From Actinomycetes bacterium (lineage in GTDB: Bacteria > Actinomycetota > Acidimicrobiia > Spongiisociales > UBA5794), in assembly GCA_023336875.1 (NCBI GenBank), contig JAMBLH010000198.1, forward strand, positions 1-15,649: a stretch of 15,649 bases of DNA, read 5' to 3'. This document shows, in pieces, positions 14,107 to 15,649 of this stretch. Position 1 is the first letter of the stretch. Every line of letters begins with the position of its first letter. The position numbers were made by a program, and so were the translations under genes. The notes under the pieces are model-generated. The model did no database searches. It was not told the DNA's origin and saw nothing but the letters and a program-made list of their open reading frames with translations.

Positions 14107-14398
14107 GATCCGGAGAATCATCACCACGATGACGCTCGCTGGTGTGGTGACGATCGCACTTGCATCAGCGGCACCGATCTTGGCCGCCACTCCGACCTGT
14201 CTCAGCGCAGGCGCGTGCACGGTGGACACCGGCAGCGGATCGATTCCCTCCCCCGATCTCGACTGGAATGCAGGGGGATTGCCCGGTGCTCGCTCCTCCT
14301 CCGAATCCAAAGAACCCCAGGACGCCGACAGGGCACGGCGCATGCCGAGAGATACCGAGTCGCCCACGGGACGAGCCAGAAAAGGCCATCTATGCTGA
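14105..14398 (+). CDS. Small secreted protein upstream of the sigma-factor fusion (hypothetical)
   Basis: The 97-aa product starts MIRRIITTMTL, followed by a hydrophobic core and an Ala-rich cleavage region around ILAAT (about residue 28), a good Sec-type signal peptide. The predicted mature part of about 70 residues has two cysteines close together (TPTCLSAGACTV) and then a low-complexity, charged and Ser/Arg-rich tail ending in Cys. I recognise no family. ATG 14105 has AAGGGAG six bases upstream, which favours this frame over an extension to 14075. The stop is 16 bases from the sigma-factor start, so the two are probably on one mRNA. The low-complexity tail makes the C-terminal half less certain. 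Confidence 0.6.
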   Translation: MIRRIITTMTLAGVVTIALASAAPILAATPTCLSAGACTVDTGSGSIPSPDLDWNAGGLPGARSSSESKEPQDADRARRMPRDTESPTGRARKGHLC

Positions 14399-14414
14399 CA
14401 TCAGGGGGAACCCC

Positions 14415-15649
14415 ATGCAACCCATGCCATCTGGCGCTACATCAGACAGAGATCTCGTTCTTGCCTGCCAGGGCGGGGACATGGCTGCGTTCGAAGGTTT
14501 GTACCGCACGTACTTCTCCTCGGTCTACGACTTTGCTGCCCGCACGATGAAGGACCGCCACGCGGCAGCGGACGTCGTGCAGGAGGCTTTCATCAAGGCG
14601 TACGCCAGGATCGACCAACTCCGCGACCCTGAGGCGTTTCGCCCCTGGCTCTATTCAATCGTCCGGCGTGAGGCACTCAACGGGTTCCGCGACCAGAGCC
14701 GCGAAACGGTCACGTCAACGCTCGAAACCGACGATGCATCTGCACCGAACCCTCTCCTGTCCCAAGCCACAGACGACATGGCTGAGGACCCGGTCGTAGC
14801 AGCCGAACTGTCCGATTCTGCAGCTTTGGTGTGGGAGGCAGCGGCGTCTCTCGATGCAGACACCTACACGGTGCTCGACCTCCACGTTCGCCAGGGACTC
14901 ACGAGCGCGGAGATTGCTGAGGTGCTCGACATCTCGAAGGGCAACGCCTACACCAAGGTGAACCGTATGAAGGAGCGCACTGGCGCGGCGATCTCGACGT
15001 ATCTCCTGATCCGCAAGGGATCCAAGGACTGCGAGGATCTCACGCACATGGTGGCGAGCGTACCGATACCGCCCGTCACGCCGAAGCTGCGCCGAGCAGT
15101 TGATCGCCACACACGCACGTGTGAAACGTGCGAGGAGCGGCGTAAGGCGCTGGTCGCACCCATGTCGATCTTCGCAGCGCTTGCAGCCGTGCCGCCACCA
15201 GCGGGCCTCGAGTCTGGCATCTGGAAGAACGTCGCGTCGACACAGGCCGGTGGAGGAGGTACGGCTGGTCGCCACCTGGGACTGCTCCTGGGCCTTGCAG
15301 CGTTCATCATCGTGCTCATCGGTGCAGCAACAGCGGTCGGGGTCGCTCGGAGCGGACAGGACCCTCCCCCTGACGCAGATTCTCTCACCCGGGTACTCGG
15401 CGTGACCATCACACGGCCACCTGATGCTGGCTCCACATCGAGCTCGGAAGCCAACAGCACATCTACATCGGCCGTGGTAGCGCCTGGATCGGTGAGTAGT
15501 TCGACGGGCCCGTCGACAAGTACTTCCGGGGCGCCCGACACGACAACCGCAACAACCTCCACTCCAACTGTCACCGCTGCCCCAGCAAGCCCCACCCCCG
15601 CAACGCCTGCGCCTGTCCCCGGTACCTCGACGTCGACGGTGATACCACT
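14415..15649 (+). CDS. ECF sigma factor fused to a ZAS-like zinc anti-sigma domain, one membrane helix and a Ser/Thr/Pro-rich tail (partial, runs off the right edge)
   Basis: The frame is open from ATG 14415 (AGGGGG six bases upstream) to the end of the window, 411 codons. Domains: sigma region 2 (about 15-92, DRHAAADVVQEAFIKAYARI, FRPWLYSIVRREALN); sigma region 4 (about 135-188, LDADTYTVLDLHVRQGLTSAEIAEVLDISKGNAYTKVNRMK); then Cys206, His232, Cys236 and Cys239 spaced C-x25-H-x3-C-x2-C, the spacing of the zinc-binding anti-sigma domain of RsrA-type proteins. A hydrophobic helix follows at about 287-310 (LGLLLGLAAFIIVLIGAATAVGV), then a Ser/Thr/Pro-rich stretch beyond residue 335, presumably outside the cell. 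ECF factors with fused C-terminal anti-sigma and membrane parts are known in actinobacteria. It would be a membrane-tethered sigma factor released by an unknown signal. Confidence 0.88.
   Translation, partial: MQPMPSGATSDRDLVLACQGGDMAAFEGLYRTYFSSVYDFAARTMKDRHAAADVVQEAFIKAYARIDQLRDPEAFRPWLYSIVRREALNGFRDQSRETVTSTLETDDASAPNPLLSQATDDMAEDPVVAAELSDSAALVWEAAASLDADTYTVLDLHVRQGLTSAEIAEVLDISKGNAYTKVNRMKERTGAAISTYLLIRKGSKDCEDLTHMVASVPIPPVTPKLRRAVDRHTRTCETCEERRKALVAPMSIFAALAAVPPPAGLESGIWKNVASTQAGGGGTAGRHLGLLLGLAAFIIVLIGAATAVGVARSGQDPPPDADSLTRVLGVTITRPPDAGSTSSSEANSTSTSAVVAPGSVSSSTGPSTSTSGAPDTTTATTSTPTVTAAPASPTPATPAPVPGTSTSTVIP

Noticed and set aside
14402..14410. CAGGGGGAA shared with 5990-5998, each followed by a CCCC that can pair
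   Set aside because: It is a purine-rich ribosome-binding-like string; two copies in 15 kb of high-GC DNA are not enough to call a regulatory element.
13894..14550. 218-codon + strand open frame covering the region before the sigma factor
   Set aside because: It overlaps the sigma-factor fusion and the secreted-protein gene in another frame, and its product is Arg/Thr/His-rich shadow-like sequence.
14715..15595. Minus-strand frames of 186 and 215 codons at the right edge
   Set aside because: They are antisense to the sigma/anti-sigma fusion, whose sigma regions and zinc ligands are clear; the hydrophobic Val/Ala/Ser-rich look is the mirror of the Ser/Thr/Pro-rich tail.

Overview
This 15.6-kb window looks like chromosomal DNA from a high-GC actinobacterium. 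The signs are frequent GTG starts, strong GGAGG-type ribosome binding sites, lipoproteins with long Ser/Thr linkers, a SARP/AfsR-type regulator and an actinobacterial-style ECF sigma factor. The style resembles marine or freshwater Acidimicrobiia, but that placement is inference; there is no rRNA or other phylogenetic marker. I see no tRNA, rRNA, CRISPR array, insertion sequence or phage gene.

Left third (1-2880): the 3' end of an unrecognised gene; a dienelactone-hydrolase-family alpha/beta hydrolase diverging from a siderophore-interacting FAD-type oxidoreductase, with a 10-bp stem hairpin between them; and a ribokinase convergent with the oxidoreductase.

Middle (3173-8000, all + strand): an exported DUF3179 protein with a CPLC motif, a CcdA-type membrane electron transporter and a membrane-anchored TlpA/ResA-type thioredoxin form a compact apparent operon for extracytoplasmic thiol redox chemistry. 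A UbiG-like methyltransferase follows, then a perfect 12-bp hairpin, then a two-domain lipoprotein. A two-tier hairpin at the lipoprotein stop closes this block.

Right half: a VapBC-type toxin-antitoxin pair with what looks like a leaderless promoter that contains its own palindrome. Next is a minus-strand operon in which a DUF2182 membrane protein sits between two DUF1326 paralogues with identical cysteine spacing, the members overlapping or one base apart. A 967-aa SARP/NB-ARC/TPR regulator lies just upstream on the same strand. The right edge carries a small secreted protein and, 16 bases on, a gene open at the window end. That gene encodes an ECF sigma factor fused to a zinc-binding anti-sigma (ZAS-like) domain, one transmembrane helix and a Ser/Thr/Pro-rich extracytoplasmic tail. 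A candidate ECF-type promoter lies upstream of the pair.

The most interesting items are the one-polypeptide sigma/anti-sigma/membrane sensor with its small exported neighbour, the DUF1326-DUF2182-DUF1326 cassette, and the DUF3179-CcdA-TlpA redox cassette. All are gene-architecture observations made by reading; none has been tested by database search here.
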